Positions 34,816 through 43,508 are shown, numbered from the stretch's first letter. The stretch is DNA of 64,000 bases from an uncultured Sulfitobacter sp. (GCA_947501805.1 CANMXJ010000015.1:1-64000); one strand, 5' to 3'. Made by a program: numbers and translations. The notes: generated from the letters alone by a model not told the origin.

Positions 34816-35772
34816 TTACATATGCGCGTCAGAAAGGGCCACGCCGATCTCTTTGTAATACTTGATCGCGCCGGGATGGATTGACGTCTTTATGTTGCTC
34901 AGCATGTCAGCAGACACGCCTTTCCACCATGCCGCAGCTTCGCCCATTTCGGCCTGACGTTCCCAATAGGTCTTGGTCAACTGATAAGCTGTGTCTTCGT
35001 CCATTTTGGTCGTGGTAAAGGCGGCAACCGGAAGAGACGTTGTGACGATATCACTATCCTGTCCCGCATAGGTGCCCGCCGGAATGACCAACCTTGTGCG
35101 CTTGGATTGCGCTACTTGTTCATCACTTAACGAGATGACCTTAACAGGGGTGGATGCCGCGGCCTCAATGACGTTTGGTGCAGGGTATGACCCTGCTGTG
35201 ACAAATCCGTCGATCTGGCCATTTTTGAGCGCATTCACCGCATTGGAAAGTTCGCTGTCCGCGATGGTCACTTTGCCTTCCATGCCAAACAGCTTGAGGT
35301 ATTTCTCACCCTCACGCGCACCAAACGAACCACTACCGAGCAGGATCGTCTTGCCCTCCATATCCGCAAACGTGGTCACGCCGGATTTCTCTGCCATGAC
35401 AAAGTGCATGGTTAGCGACGGGATCGGGAACAAGGCCCGGATCTCGTCAAACGCCGGATCGCCCTTGCCCTCAAACATCGCTTTGCCACCCTGGGCAAGC
35501 GACACCAGAACAGGTGGTGTGGTGAAAACGTAGTCACTGCCGCGCGCGCGGACTTCCATCACGTTCTGTACGGAGCCTTGGCTTTCCTCGACCGTGACAA
35601 TCACGTTGCCATCGGTACCCGCCTTCATCGCTTCGGCAATCTGCACGCCCATCTGGTAATACGACGAACTGGTTTTCGCAGATTTATAGGTGATCCGCGT
35701 TTCGGCCCAAGCTGCCGGAGCCATCAGGCTGAACGCAACGACTGTACTTGCAATTATCTTGGTAAATTTCAT
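34816..35772 (-). CDS. TAXI-family TRAP transporter periplasmic receptor
   Basis: This 318-residue exported receptor has a signal peptide (MKFTKIIASTVVAFSLMAPA, cut at AWA) and the TAXI-family mature start RITYKSAKTSSSYYQMGVQIAEA. Strands LLGSGSFGAREGEKYLKLFG and GFVTAGSYPAPNVIEAA follow. GGGAGAGACACTA precedes the ATG. TAXI receptors bind carboxylates such as glutamate, but the ligand cannot be read here. Confidence 0.88.
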   Translation of the reverse strand: MKFTKIIASTVVAFSLMAPAAWAETRITYKSAKTSSSYYQMGVQIAEAMKAGTDGNVIVTVEESQGSVQNVMEVRARGSDYVFTTPPVLVSLAQGGKAMFEGKGDPAFDEIRALFPIPSLTMHFVMAEKSGVTTFADMEGKTILLGSGSFGAREGEKYLKLFGMEGKVTIADSELSNAVNALKNGQIDGFVTAGSYPAPNVIEAAASTPVKVISLSDEQVAQSKRTRLVIPAGTYAGQDSDIVTTSLPVAAFTTTKMDEDTAYQLTKTYWERQAEMGEAAAWWKGVSADMLSNIKTSIHPGAIKYYKEIGVALSDAHM

Positions 35773-36203
35773 TAGTGTCTCTCCCGTGTTTCCAAGCCTG
35801 ATCTTTGAGGATCACCGGCGGGTTTACAAGTCGTTGCAAGGGAAACGGCGCAATCGCGTTTGTTCACCGCAAACCCGCGTGAGGGGGAATATGTGTCTAC
35901 ATCCACAGCATGACAGACGAATTGCGCCTCAGAAGTGGGAACCCCGGCCTTCCCGAGAGTCCACCCAACATTGGTGATCATACGTTTACACAACAAGAAT
36001 AGCAGATGATCCAACTTGGCCTGAACCCACCGGCCCGAACTCTGTAAGATCAGGATACATAGCGGGAAATGCACCAGAAAAGGAAAACAACCGCCTTTGA
36101 AACGGCGCGCCCCTCAATCCTTACTGATTTAATAAACTATATTGCCTTTCAATGCGAATCTGTTACTTGAGTATTTAAGTAAAGAATTTAATCTGGAGAA
36201 ACC
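35773..36203. other. Divergent intergenic region (431 bp)
   Basis: No gene is visible. It must hold the promoters of the TAXI-TRAP operon (leftward) and the ferric-iron receptor (rightward). An 8-bp inverted repeat GCGGGTTT (35818-35825) / AAACCCGC (35871-35878) is separated by 45 nt. The last 90 bases before 36204 are AT-rich and hold the palindrome listed at 36163. Confidence 0.45.
36163..36182. promoter_or_regulatory. Candidate operator upstream of the ferric-iron receptor gene
   Basis: TTACTTGAGTATTTAAGTAA has perfect 6-bp arms and partial symmetry inside. It lies 21 bp before the ATG at 36204. An iron regulator of the Fur, Irr or RirA type is the natural candidate, but the sequence does not match a consensus I can quote with confidence. 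Confidence 0.5.
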
Positions 36204-37232
36204 ATGACCCTTCGCAGCCGTTCCATCACCGCTCTACTGGCCACTACAACCTTGCTGGGCGGCACTGTCGCCGCTTTGGCAGAAGGCGAGTTGAACCTGT
36301 ATTCCTCACGCCACTATGACACCGACGAACGCCTTTACTCAGACTTCACCGAGGCAACCGGCATCACCATCAACCGGATTGAGGGCAAAGCAGACGAGTT
36401 GATCGCACGTATGCAGGCGGAGGGCGCAAATTCACCTGCCGATCTGTTGATCACCGTGGATACATCACGCCTAGAGCGGGCCAAAAATGCCGGCATCTTG
36501 CAATCCATCGACAGCGCTGTGCTGGAAGAGCGCATACCATCCAACCTGCAAGACAACGACAACCAGTGGTTCGGTTTTTCCCAACGCGCGCGGATCATTT
36601 TTTATGACAAGACCGACGTGCAAGACCCACCGATGGACTATGTCGCGCTCGCCGATCCGAAATACAAAGGCAAGGTCTGCCACCGTTCGTCCTCAAACGT
36701 TTACGGCCAGACACTGCTTGCGTCCATCATCGAAAACCACGGTGCCGAAGCAGCCAAATCATGGGCTGCTGGCGTAGTCGCCAATTTCGCCCGTGATCCC
36801 GAAGGCGGCGACACCGACCAATTGCGCGGCATCATCTCGGGTCAGTGCGATATTTCCGTGGCCAACACGTACTACTTTGCCCGCGCTTTGCGTACGGATG
36901 TAAAAGGACTAAGCGCGGATATCGACCAGATCGGCTGGGTGTTCCCTGCACAGGACGCTGAAGGCGCGCATATGAACCTGTCGGGTGCCGGTGTTGCGGC
37001 GCATGCACCAAACAAGGACAACGCGATCAAGTTCCTTGAATATCTCGCATCCGATCAGGCGCAGCAGTACTTCTCTGCGGGCAACGATGAATTCCCTGCC
37101 GTTCCGGGTGTCACACTCAGCGAGAGTGTCGCGAAACTGGGCGAATTCAAGGCTGATGCAGTAGATCTTTCCGCCGTGGCTAAGAACGTACCGGAAGCAC
37201 AAAAAATCTTTAACGAAGTAGGCTGGAAGTAA
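36204..37232 (+). CDS. Ferric-iron ABC transporter periplasmic binding protein (FutA/FbpA family)
   Basis: This 342-residue exported protein has a signal peptide ending in AALA and a mature start EGELNLYSSRHYDTDERLYS, the FutA signature. Tyrosines in NTYYFAR are the usual ferric ligands. TCTGGAGAAACC precedes the ATG. No permease or ATPase gene follows; the next gene is convergent and a terminator lies between, so it is an orphan receptor that must use transporter parts encoded elsewhere. Confidence 0.9.
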   Translation: MTLRSRSITALLATTTLLGGTVAALAEGELNLYSSRHYDTDERLYSDFTEATGITINRIEGKADELIARMQAEGANSPADLLITVDTSRLERAKNAGILQSIDSAVLEERIPSNLQDNDNQWFGFSQRARIIFYDKTDVQDPPMDYVALADPKYKGKVCHRSSSNVYGQTLLASIIENHGAEAAKSWAAGVVANFARDPEGGDTDQLRGIISGQCDISVANTYYFARALRTDVKGLSADIDQIGWVFPAQDAEGAHMNLSGAGVAAHAPNKDNAIKFLEYLASDQAQQYFSAGNDEFPAVPGVTLSESVAKLGEFKADAVDLSAVAKNVPEAQKIFNEVGWK

Positions 37233-37255
37233 GCCTCCCTTCACAGTGTAAACAG

Positions 37256-37281
37256 CGGGGCGCACCAATGGGTGCGCCCCG
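37256..37281. terminator. Strong hairpin after the ferric-iron receptor gene
   Basis: CGGGGCGCACC and GGTGCGCCCCG form a perfect 11-bp stem with loop AATG, 23 bp after the receptor stop. The convergent gene ends 17 bp further on, so it may serve both directions. Confidence 0.75.
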
Positions 37282-37297
37282 TCTGCTTTCTGACAGC

Positions 37298-38248
37298 TTA
37301 CACCGGATTAAGCACCGCTTTGCCGTCAAAAAACGCAATCAGGTTTTCAACCGCCATCATTCCCATACCCTCGCGCACTTCCTGCGCTGCAGTGCCCAGA
37401 TGGGGCAACAGCGTGACATTTTCCAACGCAACCAGAGCTTCTGGCACCTTGGGTTCAAACTCGTACACGTCCAACCCCGCCCCCGCGATGCGGTTCTGTT
37501 GCAAGGCCTCGATCAAAGCAGCCTCAGCCACAATATCTCCTCTCGCGATATTGACCAGATAGCTTTGCGGACCCAAGGCCGCCAGGGCCGTCGCATCAAT
37601 CAAATGGTGGGTTTCGGGTGTGGCTGGCAAAGCGATGATCACCACATCTGCGGCTGACAAAACCTCGTGCAATGTGTCGAGTTGTCTGGCATCGCTCTCA
37701 AGTTCGCTCACTTTCGAGCGGTTGTAAAACACCACTTTCATGCCAAACCCGTTTATCGCCCGCTTGGCAATCGCCTTGCCGATCCGACCCATACCAATCA
37801 CCCCCAACGTCTTGCCTGACACATGCATGCCCAACAGCTGTGTCGGGTGCCAGCCGGGCCAATTGCCTGCACGCACCATCCGCTCGCCCTCTCCTGCGCG
37901 CCGACAGGTCATCAACATCAAGGTCATGGCGATATCGGCAGTCGCGTCAGTCACCGCACCGGGCGTATTGGTTACCTCAACGCCTGCTGCGCGGGCAGCT
38001 GCAGCGTCAATATGGTTAAAGCCAACGCCGAAGTTCGCAAGGATGCGGCAGCGCGGCTTGCCCTCAAATACATCAGCCGGAAAAACATCACCAAGCGTTG
38101 GCAGAACAGCGTCAAACTCCGCAAGAACACTCGCGATTTCGGCCTTAGTCAAAGGTGTATTTTCGGACCGCACAGTGACGTCAAAGGAAGCCGCAGCAGC
38201 GTCAATCACGCGTTGGGGCAAGGGGCGCGTTACAAATAATGTGGGCAT
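37298..38248 (-). CDS. D-isomer-specific 2-hydroxyacid dehydrogenase (glyoxylate/hydroxypyruvate reductase-like)
   Basis: This NAD(P)-dependent dehydrogenase of about 316 residues has the Rossmann motif GKTLGVIGMGRIGKAIAKRA, the catalytic Arg region LVNIARGDIVAEAALIEAL and the His motif LLPHLGTAA. It interconverts 2-hydroxy acids and 2-oxo acids. A GTG three codons upstream (38257) is the track start; the ATG at 38248 has GGTGA at 5 nt and is preferred. It is convergent with the iron receptor and transcribed in the same direction as the hpa operon, 117 bp downstream of it. Membership in that operon is uncertain. Confidence 0.87.
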   Translation of the reverse strand: MPTLFVTRPLPQRVIDAAAASFDVTVRSENTPLTKAEIASVLAEFDAVLPTLGDVFPADVFEGKPRCRILANFGVGFNHIDAAAARAAGVEVTNTPGAVTDATADIAMTLMLMTCRRAGEGERMVRAGNWPGWHPTQLLGMHVSGKTLGVIGMGRIGKAIAKRAINGFGMKVVFYNRSKVSELESDARQLDTLHEVLSAADVVIIALPATPETHHLIDATALAALGPQSYLVNIARGDIVAEAALIEALQQNRIAGAGLDVYEFEPKVPEALVALENVTLLPHLGTAAQEVREGMGMMAVENLIAFFDGKAVLNPV

Positions 38249-38365
38249 CTTGTTCACCGTTCAACTTGGAGTTTCTCAATTGCTCCAAGCTGAACGGTTG
38301 ACGCTCGACGTCAAGAACAAATGATGTCAGAAAAATTGCCCACACTGCCTATGTCGGAAGAACGA

Positions 38366-39166
38366 CTAAGCAAAATCGACTGCAACTGTGCCAAACGGAC
38401 CGTAATCTGCAATGATTTTCGAGCCAGACGGACATTCAACGGGCCGAATAAAGCTCCCTGACAAGATCACTTGCCCCGCCTCGATCTGTTGCCCGTATTG
38501 CGACATGCGCCGCGCTAACCAGACAACACTTTCGACAGGATCGTTCAGCACACCAGCACCCAGACCTGTCTCTTCAATCTCCCCGTTGCGAAAAACCATT
38601 GCGCCAACCCAACGCAGATCATGCGCGCCAAATGTGTGTTTCCGCGGCCCCAAGACGATACCCGCGTTCGCTGCATTGTCACTGATCGTGTCGTATACTT
38701 TGCGCGCCTGTCCGGTGTCGGGATCGGCCCGTAAAATCCGCGTATCGAGGATTTCGATCGCGGGCGTCACATGATCGGTTGCCGCAATCACATCCTCACG
38801 GGTGATACCCGCACCACCAAGGGCAGACTTCATCACAAAAGCAATCTCGGCCTCCATACGAGGTTGGATAAACCGCCCCTTCGGCACGACAGCCCCACTA
38901 TGAAACAGCATATCATCAAACAGAATACCGCTGTCGGGAATGTCGATGCCAAGGGCGGCCTGCATCGCCTTTGACGTCAGACCAATCTTCCAGCCAATAA
39001 CTTTGCGCCCCTCCGCCAGCTTCGCCTGATAAATCGCATTCTGGATCGCATAGGCATCGTCCATGTCGATCTCTGGATACCGGATCGAAAGCAAACCGAT
39101 TTGTGCGCCCGTCTTCTCGGCGCTGATCAGGGCTGCGGCAGCGGCGGCATGCTCTTGTGGTGTCAT
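38366..39166 (-). CDS. hpaH: 2-oxo-hept-4-ene-1,7-dioate hydratase (HpaH)
   Basis: This 266-residue hydratase of the MhpD/HpaH group adds water to the 2-oxo-hept-4-ene-1,7-dioate formed in homoprotocatechuate degradation. Visible are KVIGWKIGLTSKAMQAALGI, FIQPRMEAEIAFVM with metal-binding acidic residues, and PAIEILDTRI. Its ATG overlaps the stop of the FAH-family gene (ATGA). It is the last recognisable hpa gene; the next step, the HpaI aldolase, is not encoded in the window. Confidence 0.9.
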   Translation of the reverse strand: MTPQEHAAAAAALISAEKTGAQIGLLSIRYPEIDMDDAYAIQNAIYQAKLAEGRKVIGWKIGLTSKAMQAALGIDIPDSGILFDDMLFHSGAVVPKGRFIQPRMEAEIAFVMKSALGGAGITREDVIAATDHVTPAIEILDTRILRADPDTGQARKVYDTISDNAANAGIVLGPRKHTFGAHDLRWVGAMVFRNGEIEETGLGAGVLNDPVESVVWLARRMSQYGQQIEAGQVILSGSFIRPVECPSGSKIIADYGPFGTVAVDFA

Positions 39167-40014
39167 GCTTCGTCCTCGATTGAATTGCGCAGGGTGCCGA
39201 TGGTATTGACCTCCACCTCGACCACATCGCCGGGTTTCAGGAAGACAGGCGGATCAAAGCGCGCACCTGCGCCGGTGGGGGTTCCGGTGACAATGATATC
39301 GCCGGGCTGAAGCGTCATGAATGTCGAGATATAGGCAATCTGCTCGCGGATCGGGAACATCATGCGGCTAAGCGTATCGTCCTGACGGACCTCGCCGTTG
39401 ACGCGGGTTGTGATGCTGGCATCATCCAGTTGAACGGCATCGCTAAACGGCACAATCCAAGGGCCAATCGCGCCCGAGTGGTCCCAGTTTTTGCCCTGCG
39501 TCACGTTGAATTTCGCATGGCGCACCCAATCGCGGATGGTCCCTTCGTTGCAGATCGTGATCGCCGCAATGTGGTCATAAGCATCCACCGCCTGAATACG
39601 CCGTCCTGTTTTACCGATGACAATGGCGACTTCACCCTCATAATCCAGTTGCGCGCTTTCCGGCGGCCGGATAAGCGGCTGGCCGTGCCCTGTGAAACCA
39701 CTGGCGAAACGCGGAAAAAGCGACATGTGTTTGGGTAGTTCAGTGCCATCCTTGTACTCCGCATTGCGGTCGGGGAAGTTTACGCCAACGCACAAGATCC
39801 GCGTCGTATCGGGCAGGACCATATCATAGGTAACGTCTTTGTGCGTGACGTTCTTGCCCAAGGCCGCATGTTCGAGCGTTTTCAAACCACCTGCGATCAA
39901 GGCCTGTCGCAAGGTTGGCCACTGCGAAAAATCTGGCGATAGGGCGATCATCCCGTCCTCGCTCACAGCGCCATAATAGCTCTGATCATCGACCTTATAA
40001 GTCGCAAAACGCAT
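39163..40014 (-). CDS. hpaG: Fumarylacetoacetate hydrolase-family protein (HpaG-type isomerase/decarboxylase)
   Basis: This 283-residue single-domain FAH-family enzyme contains LDYEGEVAIVIGKTGRRI (metal-binding acidic motif) and GDIIVTGTPTGAGARFDPPV. In this context it should act as 2-hydroxyhepta-2,4-diene-1,7-dioate isomerase and/or 5-oxopent-3-ene-1,2,5-tricarboxylate decarboxylase. Enteric HpaG is a fused two-domain protein about 430 residues long, so here one domain may do both jobs or a second gene lies elsewhere. AAGGGGACCAGA precedes the start. Confidence 0.85.
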   Translation of the reverse strand: MRFATYKVDDQSYYGAVSEDGMIALSPDFSQWPTLRQALIAGGLKTLEHAALGKNVTHKDVTYDMVLPDTTRILCVGVNFPDRNAEYKDGTELPKHMSLFPRFASGFTGHGQPLIRPPESAQLDYEGEVAIVIGKTGRRIQAVDAYDHIAAITICNEGTIRDWVRHAKFNVTQGKNWDHSGAIGPWIVPFSDAVQLDDASITTRVNGEVRQDDTLSRMMFPIREQIAYISTFMTLQPGDIIVTGTPTGAGARFDPPVFLKPGDVVEVEVNTIGTLRNSIEDEA

Positions 40015-40025
40015 TCTGGTCCCCT

Positions 40026-41009
40026 TTACTGGGCGATAATTGGTGTGGCCTTCAGACCAGCCTCTTTGGTGTCGACCCCGACGAACTTCGTGCCGTGTTC
40101 AAACCAGCTTTTGGGCGCAGGCGCACCCCAAAGCGTCTGGCGCTGCGGGTCTTTGAGATCCCATTTGATCGGTTCGTGATCGGGATCAAGTGTCTGATAA
40201 TCAGAACAATATATCTCGATACGGTGACCATCGGGGTCAAGTATATAGAGAAAGAATGCGTTTGAAATGCCGTGCCGCCCTGGCCCACGCTCGATGTTGT
40301 CGACGTAGCCCGTGGTCGCCATCAGATCGAGCAGATCAATGATATTAAGCGGTGTCGGCACCCAGAACGCCACATGGTGCAAGCGCGGTCCCGTGCCATT
40401 GGTAAACGCCATATCATGCACGCCCCCTTTGCGATGCATCCACGCCGCCCAGAGTTTCTTGCTTTCATCATCCTCGGTATATTCCGTCACGCGAAAGCCG
40501 ATGTCGTTGTAAAAAGCGACGGAGGCATCGACGTCGGGCGAGAAGCAATTGAAGTGGTCGATCCGCAGTGGTTTCACCCCGCGATACAGCGCGTATTTCT
40601 GGTGGATCGGCTCAAGCCTGTCCATCTTGTGATAAAATTCCAGCGGAATGCCGATATTGTCCGAGGTGAGTAAGGTGCGACCCTGATAGGGGCGCTCCAC
40701 CCATTCGGTTGGACGTCCTTTGGCTTTGAAACAGGCCTCAGCGCGGTCCAGATCGTCTTCGTCATAGGTTTTGAAACCCATCACTTCGACGGTGCCGGGT
40801 TGATCGGACTGTTGCAGGATAATGCAGTGATGTCCGCGCTCTTCCATGGCACGCAAGTAGACATACGTGTCGTCCTCGTCCGTGACCTGAAGGCCCAGAG
40901 TCTCGGTATAGAATTTGCGTGAAACGGCCAGATCAGCGACGTTCAGACACGTGTGGCTTAACCGGATGACATTGAAATCCGGGTACAGGTTGGGGGCGGG
41001 AACAGGCAT
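40026..41009 (-). CDS. hpaD: 3,4-dihydroxyphenylacetate (homoprotocatechuate) 2,3-dioxygenase
   Basis: This 327-residue extradiol dioxygenase has two vicinal-oxygen-chelate repeats. The C-terminal one carries the metal ligands: IDHFNCFSPDV, RLHHVAFWVPT and HRIEIYCSDY (His, His, Glu). It opens the ring of homoprotocatechuate between C2 and C3. The overall sequence pattern matches the HPCD family (FYTETLGL, YVYLRAMEERGHHC). AGGAGAG lies before the start, 15 bp after hpaE. Confidence 0.92.
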   Translation of the reverse strand: MPVPAPNLYPDFNVIRLSHTCLNVADLAVSRKFYTETLGLQVTDEDDTYVYLRAMEERGHHCIILQQSDQPGTVEVMGFKTYDEDDLDRAEACFKAKGRPTEWVERPYQGRTLLTSDNIGIPLEFYHKMDRLEPIHQKYALYRGVKPLRIDHFNCFSPDVDASVAFYNDIGFRVTEYTEDDESKKLWAAWMHRKGGVHDMAFTNGTGPRLHHVAFWVPTPLNIIDLLDLMATTGYVDNIERGPGRHGISNAFFLYILDPDGHRIEIYCSDYQTLDPDHEPIKWDLKDPQRQTLWGAPAPKSWFEHGTKFVGVDTKEAGLKATPIIAQ

Positions 41010-41023
41010 CAGACTCTCCTATC

Positions 41024-42532
41024 TCACACGCCGAGGCGCGAAATTTTGTGGGCACCGGTAGCGAAACCGATGTGTTTTTGCTCCATGTAGAACTCAAAGC
41101 TCCAGTCACCGCCGTCGCGGCCAATGCCGCTTGCTTTGACGCCACCAAAGGGGGTTGGCAGGTGACGCACGTTTTCGGAATTGACCCAGATCATGCCCGC
41201 CTCAAGCTGGTCGGTAAAGCGTAAGGCACGGGTCAGATTGTTGGTCCAGACATAAGCGGTGAGGCCGTAATCAGTGTCGTTGGCGATCTCCAGCGCCTCC
41301 TCCTCTGTCGAGAACGGGATGGAGGTGAGGACAGGGCCAAAGATTTCTTCGCGCGCAATACGCATCTGGTTGGTGGCGCCAGTGAAAAGCGTCGGGCGCA
41401 CAAAGTAGCCTTCATCGCCCACTGTCACACCACCCGCAGCAACGGTTGCTTTGTCTTCTTTGGCGATGTCGAAATAGGAGGTCACTTTAGCAAAGTGTTC
41501 ATCCGATATCAGCGGGCCGATTTCCGTTTCTGGATCAAGCGGATGACCAACCTTGATGTTGTTCACGCGGGCGACCAGTTTGGCCTCAAAGTCTTCTTTG
41601 ATCGTGTCCTGCACCAGCAATCGCGAGGAAGACGTGCAGCGTTCGCCATTGATGGAATAGATCATAAAAATCACCGCATCCAAGGCACGTTCCAGATCAG
41701 CATCGTCAAACACAATGACGGGGTTCTTGCCACCCAACTCCAGATGCACGCGCTTCAGCGTATCCGCCCCCTGCTTGGTGATCATGCTGCCCGTGCGACT
41801 TTCACCGACGAAAGCGATGGCACGAATATCTTTATGCTCAGTCAGCGCTTTGCCTGCGTCTTCGCCGTAACCGTTGACCACGTTCAATACACCCGGCGGC
41901 AGGCCTGCTTCTTCGGCAATCTCAACCAGCAGACGGGCGGTTAATGGGGACGCTTCGGCAGGCTTGTGAACTACTGTACAACCGGCGGCTAAAGCGGGCG
42001 CGATCTTCCATGTGGACAACATAAATGGCGTGTTCCATGGCGTGATCACGCCAACCGGACCAATGGGTTTGCGGGTGGTGACATTCATCAAGGTGGCGGA
42101 CGGCAGGTTATGACCGTTGCGGGCTGAGGTCACTTGATCGGCAAAATAGCGGAAGTTTTCGGCCCCACGCAGCGCGGCTTTGGACATGAAACGCCATGCT
42201 TGGCCAGTGTCCCAACATTCGCATAGGGCAATTTCTTCCGCGCGGGCTTCGATGCCTTCGGCAACGCGGATCAGGATTTTCTTGCGCTCCAATGCAGGCA
42301 TGTCGCGCCAAGCGGGGAATGCGGCTTTGGCGGCTTTCGCAGCTGCATCAATTTCGGCAGAGGTACCAAGCGCCACGTGACAAATGTGGCTTTTATCCAC
42401 AGGCGACGTGGTTTCGAACGTCCCACCGCTGCCCGCAACGTCTTGCCCTGCAATCCGGTTCAGGATGCCGGTTTCGCGAAAGCGGACCAGATGGGGGCCC
42501 AGCTTGGCGATGTTCTCACTCAGAATGTTCAT
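41024..42532 (-). CDS. hpaE: 5-carboxymethyl-2-hydroxymuconate semialdehyde dehydrogenase
   Basis: This 502-residue aldehyde dehydrogenase oxidises the ring-cleavage product of HpaD. It shows GVITPWNTPFMLSTWKIAP, LELGGKNPVIVFDDADLE, the nucleophile cysteine in NGERCTSSSRL, and a C-terminal PFGGVKASGIGRDGGDWSFE that is typical of HpaE. AAGGACATGCC precedes the ATG. Its place between hpaF and hpaD fits the pathway order. Confidence 0.92.
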   Translation of the reverse strand: MNILSENIAKLGPHLVRFRETGILNRIAGQDVAGSGGTFETTSPVDKSHICHVALGTSAEIDAAAKAAKAAFPAWRDMPALERKKILIRVAEGIEARAEEIALCECWDTGQAWRFMSKAALRGAENFRYFADQVTSARNGHNLPSATLMNVTTRKPIGPVGVITPWNTPFMLSTWKIAPALAAGCTVVHKPAEASPLTARLLVEIAEEAGLPPGVLNVVNGYGEDAGKALTEHKDIRAIAFVGESRTGSMITKQGADTLKRVHLELGGKNPVIVFDDADLERALDAVIFMIYSINGERCTSSSRLLVQDTIKEDFEAKLVARVNNIKVGHPLDPETEIGPLISDEHFAKVTSYFDIAKEDKATVAAGGVTVGDEGYFVRPTLFTGATNQMRIAREEIFGPVLTSIPFSTEEEALEIANDTDYGLTAYVWTNNLTRALRFTDQLEAGMIWVNSENVRHLPTPFGGVKASGIGRDGGDWSFEFYMEQKHIGFATGAHKISRLGV

Positions 42533-42541
42533 GGCATGTCC

Positions 42542-42919
42542 TTACATATGATCGCGGATGGTGCCGGTTTTGGGCGAAAGCTCAGGGTCGATGTCGCGCA
42601 TCTCGAACGACAGGGCGATGGGCTGGCGGGCCATGACAGGCGCAACAAAATCGCGGGCAATGGTAAACAACGCTTCGGTTGCCGCCTTCTTCGCGTCCTT
42701 CTTGCGCCCTGCACGCAGCCGCACAGAAATGTCGATATAACCATGCGCCGGATTGCCATCCGCGATGCTGTAGTGCGGCGCTGGGATTGCCCGCACGCGC
42801 AGACCCGCGGTGGGGAAGACGTCCATTTCGCTTGCCGCTTGGCGCAGCGCATTGCACAGGCCCGCTATATCAACGGCGTCTTCGAGGTTGGCAGAGTAGT
42901 CGATCACAAAATGCGGCAT
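42542..42919 (-). CDS. hpaF: 5-carboxymethyl-2-hydroxymuconate delta-isomerase
   Basis: This 125-residue tautomerase-fold protein starts MPHFVIDYSANLEDAVD, with Pro2 as catalytic base after Met removal. It isomerises 5-carboxymethyl-2-hydroxymuconate. RAGRKKDAKKAATEALF is the family middle region. It is the first gene of the operon; the candidate HpaR operator begins 6 bp upstream of its start codon, and no strong ribosome binding site is visible. Confidence 0.9.
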   Translation of the reverse strand: MPHFVIDYSANLEDAVDIAGLCNALRQAASEMDVFPTAGLRVRAIPAPHYSIADGNPAHGYIDISVRLRAGRKKDAKKAATEALFTIARDFVAPVMARQPIALSFEMRDIDPELSPKTGTIRDHM

Positions 42920-42924
42920 GAGTT

Positions 42925-42940
42925 ACTTACCATGTTAAGT
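42925..42940. promoter_or_regulatory. Candidate HpaR operator
   Basis: ACTTACCATGTTAAGT is palindromic at 14 of 16 positions. It overlaps the region just upstream of hpaF and lies 80 bp from the hpaR start. An adjacent TTAAGTTAA adds a further near-palindrome. Placement suits repression by steric block of hpaF transcription. Confidence 0.55.
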
Positions 42941-43019
42941 TAATACCAGAAATCATCCCAAGCCCCCTCATGTCAAGAATTTTCCTTCACATGTGTACGA
43001 TCCTGCCTATAAGTCAGAC

Positions 43020-43487
43020 ATGACCAAACGCACGCCAACCGCCCAACTGCCCAACACGCAACGCTCTTTGCCGATTGCGCTGATCCGTGCGCGTGAAAAG
43101 GTCATGGCCCCGATCCGAGAGATGTTATCAGAGACCGGCATCACCGAACAGCAATGGCGGGTCTTGCGGGTGTTGTCAGAGCATGATGCGCTCGATGCAA
43201 CCGAACTGGCGGAGCGTGCCAGCCTGCATCAACCCAGCCTGACACGCATCTTGCGGACATTGAGCGAACGGAGCTTCATTGCCCGCACGCAGGACAAAGA
43301 AGATCGTCGCCGTCAGGTGGTGGTGCTGACCGAAGCCGGACAGCGCGTAATCTCCGACAACCTTGCGCAGGCCACGCGGATATCAGTGGCCCTGCGCGGT
43401 GCTTTGGGTGAGGCCGAATTTGAGCGGTTGCTGGATCTGCTGGCGGTGCTCGATGACTTCAAGTTCGAGGATGTTCAGGAAATATAG
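43020..43487 (+). CDS. hpaR: Homoprotocatechuate degradation operon regulator HpaR (MarR family)
   Basis: This 155-residue MarR-type repressor has the HpaR-like N-terminal RSLPIALIRAREKVMAPIRE, a recognition helix HQPSLTRILRTLSERSFI and the wing KEDRRRQVVVLT. I take the ATG at 43020 instead of 42993. It is divergent from the hpaFEDGH operon. HpaR proteins are released by hydroxyphenylacetate-type ligands; that is family knowledge. Confidence 0.9.
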   Translation: MTKRTPTAQLPNTQRSLPIALIRAREKVMAPIREMLSETGITEQQWRVLRVLSEHDALDATELAERASLHQPSLTRILRTLSERSFIARTQDKEDRRRQVVVLTEAGQRVISDNLAQATRISVALRGALGEAEFERLLDLLAVLDDFKFEDVQEI

Positions 43488-43508
43488 GCCAAGCGCAGCG
43501 CCATCGCG

